Of a stretch of 64,000 nt of DNA, positions 61,887-64,000 are shown one piece after another. The notes under the pieces were generated by a model. That model saw nothing but the letters and a program-made list of their open reading frames with translations. It made no database searches and had not been told where the DNA came from. A program made the translations under genes and the position numbers. Numbering within the stretch: position 1 is the first letter of the stretch; the number at the start of each line of letters is the position of its first letter. The stretch spans positions 41,480-105,479 of the forward strand of contig JAHELS010000001.1 of the NCBI GenBank assembly GCA_024644085.1, given 5' to 3'. The DNA comes from Rhodopirellula sp. (GTDB lineage Bacteria; Planctomycetota; Planctomycetia; Pirellulales; Pirellulaceae).

Positions 61887-63587
61887 ATGCCCGCCGCACG
61901 GTCCATGATTGCCCCCGCGTTGATTTTCGTGTCCCTGACCGCGTGGGCAGCTCCGCAGGCCGATGTGCCGACGTCGCCCGAGGACGTGGTCGCTGAGGCT
62001 GCACCGCAATCGGGCGAACCAATACAAGCGGAAAACGAGGTGGCGGAGGAAACCGATGTCACCGAGCCAGCGGAGCAGAAAGCGAAAACGTGGACGAAAA
62101 AAGTCGACGAGGTTTTCGGGGCGTACGTCGTCGCCAATGCCGCCAAAGTACTGTTTTTTGATTTTTGGACGGGCGACAAGAAGGACGATGACGGCAACGT
62201 CATTCGCAAGGGATGGCTGGGGACAAGTATCCCGTTCGTCGTGGTGTGGTTGTTACTAGGCGCCCTGTTCCTGACGATCCGGATGGGGTTCATCAATTTT
62301 CGCGGATTCAAACATGCGATCGATCTGACCCGCGGTGTTTACGACACCCCCGGCGAACCGGGCGAGGTTTCTCATTTCCAGGCACTCTCGGCTGCGCTCT
62401 CAGCGACCGTGGGGCTGGGGAACATCGCGGGCGTTGCCATTGCGATCAGCACCGGCGGACCTGGTGCAACGTTTTGGATCATCATGATCGGGTTGCTGGG
62501 AATGACGGCCAAGTTCTCCGAATGCACGCTCGGCCAGCTTTACCGGGTGACCGATGAGGACGGACGTGTGCTCGGCGGTCCGATGCGTTATCTGCGTACC
62601 GGGCTCGCCGAGATTGGTCTGGCACCGTTGGGGAAAATCCTGGCGGTGATCTTCATGGTGCTTTGCATCGGCGCCAGCTTCGGCGGTGGGAACGCGTTTC
62701 AGGTCGGACAGTCGCTCGAAGCGATCCGCGGCGACGTCGAAATTCTCCAGGATTACCCCTACCTGTACGGCATAGCGATGGCGGTCCTTGTTGGCATCGT
62801 CATCGTCGGTGGCATTCGCAGCATCGGTGCGGTGGCCAGCCGAATCGTTCCGTTCATGTGCGTTGCCTACGTGATCGCGGCGCTTTATATCCTGTTGGTC
62901 AACGCGGCTGCGATTCCCGATGCGGTTGTGAAGATAGTCGCCGAAGCGTTCTCGCCTCAGGCGGCCTATGGCGGATTCCTCGGGGTGCTGGTGATCGGCA
63001 TTCAACGCGCCGTTTTCAGCAATGAAGCGGGCGTCGGTTCAGCGGCCATCGCGCATTCGGCGGCCAAAACCGACGAGCCTGTCAGCGAAGGGATCGTCGC
63101 GCTGTTGGAACCGTTCATCGATACGGTGGTCGTTTGTACGATCACGGCGCTTGTGGTTGTCGTTACCGGAGCCTACGACGCTCCGGAAATGGCATCCGCG
63201 ATCGCCGACAAACAGGGTGCCAAAGTGACTTTGTTCGCTTTCGTCACGGGCGGCCACGACTGGTTCCGCTACATCCTGTACGTCGCTGTGGTGCTGTTCG
63301 CCTACTCGACTTGCATCAGCTGGTCCTACTACGGCGAGCGATGCTGGGTAGGACTGTTCGGGGCGCGTACATCGCTGATCTACAAGCTGTTGTTCCTAAG
63401 CTTCACGGTGCTCGGTTCGATCGTGACTCGGGGAAACATTCTCGATTTCAGTGACCTGATGATCCTGGGAATGAGCTTCCCGAATCTGCTTGGCGTTTTT
63501 TTACTAAGCGGAATCGTCAAAAGGCAGCTCGACCTTTACTGGCAAAAATACCGCAGCGGCGAGATCGCCCGGGCAGACCAGGTTTGA
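61887..63587 (+). CDS. Sodium:alanine symporter (AGCS) family transporter
   Basis: This 566-residue protein has an N-terminal signal-like segment (about 6-22), an acidic Ala/Glu-rich periplasmic linker (23-95) that is an unusual extension for the family, and then about ten to eleven membrane spans. AGCS signatures are FQALSAALSATVGLGNIAGVA, GGPGATFWIIMIGLLGMTAKF and FSNEAGVGSAAIAHSAAKT, with the family's conserved Gly/Asn/Glu positions that bind Na+ and amino acid. It probably imports alanine or glycine with sodium. Confidence 0.94.
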   Translation: MPAARSMIAPALIFVSLTAWAAPQADVPTSPEDVVAEAAPQSGEPIQAENEVAEETDVTEPAEQKAKTWTKKVDEVFGAYVVANAAKVLFFDFWTGDKKDDDGNVIRKGWLGTSIPFVVVWLLLGALFLTIRMGFINFRGFKHAIDLTRGVYDTPGEPGEVSHFQALSAALSATVGLGNIAGVAIAISTGGPGATFWIIMIGLLGMTAKFSECTLGQLYRVTDEDGRVLGGPMRYLRTGLAEIGLAPLGKILAVIFMVLCIGASFGGGNAFQVGQSLEAIRGDVEILQDYPYLYGIAMAVLVGIVIVGGIRSIGAVASRIVPFMCVAYVIAALYILLVNAAAIPDAVVKIVAEAFSPQAAYGGFLGVLVIGIQRAVFSNEAGVGSAAIAHSAAKTDEPVSEGIVALLEPFIDTVVVCTITALVVVVTGAYDAPEMASAIADKQGAKVTLFAFVTGGHDWFRYILYVAVVLFAYSTCISWSYYGERCWVGLFGARTSLIYKLLFLSFTVLGSIVTRGNILDFSDLMILGMSFPNLLGVFLLSGIVKRQLDLYWQKYRSGEIARADQV

Positions 63588-63603
63588 TACCCACCTCGAG
63601 TTC

Positions 63604-63621
63604 AAATTCGCATTCGAATTT
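63604..63621. other. 7-bp inverted repeat in the spacer before the last gene
   Basis: AAATTCG and CGAATTT flank a 4-nt loop. It is AT-rich and has no T run, so I do not call it a terminator. Confidence 0.5.
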
Positions 63622-63633
63622 ACACGGGCCTTC

Positions 63634-64000
63634 ATGACGCGAGTTTGCATCATCAACGTGGTCGGGCTGACGCCCAAGTTGCTCGCGCACGCGCCAAATA
63701 TCTCCGCGTTGGGACAAGCGTCCGCTTGGACCAGCCCGCTGCCCGCGGTGACCTGTACGTCGCAGGCAACCATGTTGACGGGTCTCGCAGCACGCGATCA
63801 CGGCGTGGTCGGCAATGGTTGGTACTTTCGTGACACCCAGGAGATTCGATTCTGGCAACAAGCCAACTCGTTGGTCGAAGGTGAAAAGTTCTACGAAGGG
63901 GTCGAAACGGCCAAGATGTTCTGGTGGTTCAACCAATCCGCTCCGGTTCGCTACAGCGCCACGCCGAAACCCCACTACGGGTGCGACGGCTCGAAAGTAT
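63634..64000 (+). CDS. Alkaline phosphatase-fold phosphodiesterase/pyrophosphatase, N-terminal part (truncated by window edge)
   Basis: The first 122 residues of a protein starting MTRVCIINVVGLTPKLLAHA are visible; the rest is beyond base 64000. The segment TSPLPAVTCTSQATMLTG (about residues 37-54) has the TxxxxxxxxTG pattern of type I phosphodiesterase/nucleotide pyrophosphatases, where the threonine is the likely nucleophile, followed by GLAARDHGVVGNGWYF, a typical family continuation. No signal peptide is seen. The substrate is unknown; relatives cleave phosphodiester or pyrophosphate bonds. Confidence 0.8.
   Translation, partial: MTRVCIINVVGLTPKLLAHAPNISALGQASAWTSPLPAVTCTSQATMLTGLAARDHGVVGNGWYFRDTQEIRFWQQANSLVEGEKFYEGVETAKMFWWFNQSAPVRYSATPKPHYGCDGSKV

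Overview
The window looks like chromosomal DNA of a marine-type planctomycete (order Pirellulales, Rhodopirellula-like). The base composition is GC-rich. There is an ECF-sigma cluster with the DUF1549/DUF1553 and DUF1501 protein families that are expanded in Planctomycetes. Other pointers are DUF4159, a ResB-CcsA fusion cytochrome c biogenesis protein, several large secreted proteins with little recognisable similarity, and ExbB/ExbD gene sets. The genus call is inference; no rRNA is present to settle it. No insertion sequence, prophage, CRISPR array or rRNA was seen. One tRNA gene (Phe, GAA) is present.

Layout. 1-3009: end of purD, then a minus-strand translation group rpmE-prfA-prmC with a terminator behind rpmE. 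3275-14982: an orphan ATP-grasp protein, DUF4159 protein, SBF-type transporter, AsmA-like protein, ResB-CcsA fusion, a lipoprotein, and a membrane-anchored helix-turn-helix protein with a long acidic linker. 15256-19843: a tightly coupled plus-strand triad of one MotA/TolQ/ExbB-type channel protein with a long coiled-coil tail and two single-span ExbD-like coiled-coil partners. 19909-27303: a ROK kinase, then an ECF sigma factor, its probable anti-sigma factor, a small exported coiled-coil protein, and the DUF1549/1553 plus DUF1501 pair, closed by a strong terminator. 27636-32782: a Cys-rich exported protein, glnD, glnB and a cobalamin adenosyltransferase. 32937-40377: metabolic and housekeeping genes (Nudix, FMN reductase, nadD, priA, pdxH, yqgE, cold-shock-like protein).

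40395-53566 is the most striking block: nine same-strand genes, several joined by 4-bp ATGA stop/start overlaps. In transcription order they are an exported alpha-toroid/HEAT-like protein, a single-span TonB-position protein, ExbB, three ExbD proteins (the last with an N-terminal zinc ribbon), a membrane-anchored PQQ-type beta-propeller with TPR-like helices, a TPR plus family-5 solute-binding-like protein, and a large exported protein. This reads as one proton-motive-force-powered cell-envelope machine of unknown output. It and the 15256-19843 triad are my best candidates for undescribed systems.

53863-61761: tRNA-Phe and a surface-polysaccharide cluster (two glycosyltransferases, a sugar-nucleotide epimerase, a methyltransferase-like protein, a Wzt/Wzm-type ABC exporter, a divergent GT2). 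61887-64000: a sodium:alanine-type symporter and the start of a phosphodiesterase/pyrophosphatase-family protein. A recurring feature is short perfect or near-perfect tandem duplications of 14-18 bp in intergenic DNA, several lying on or beside stop codons.
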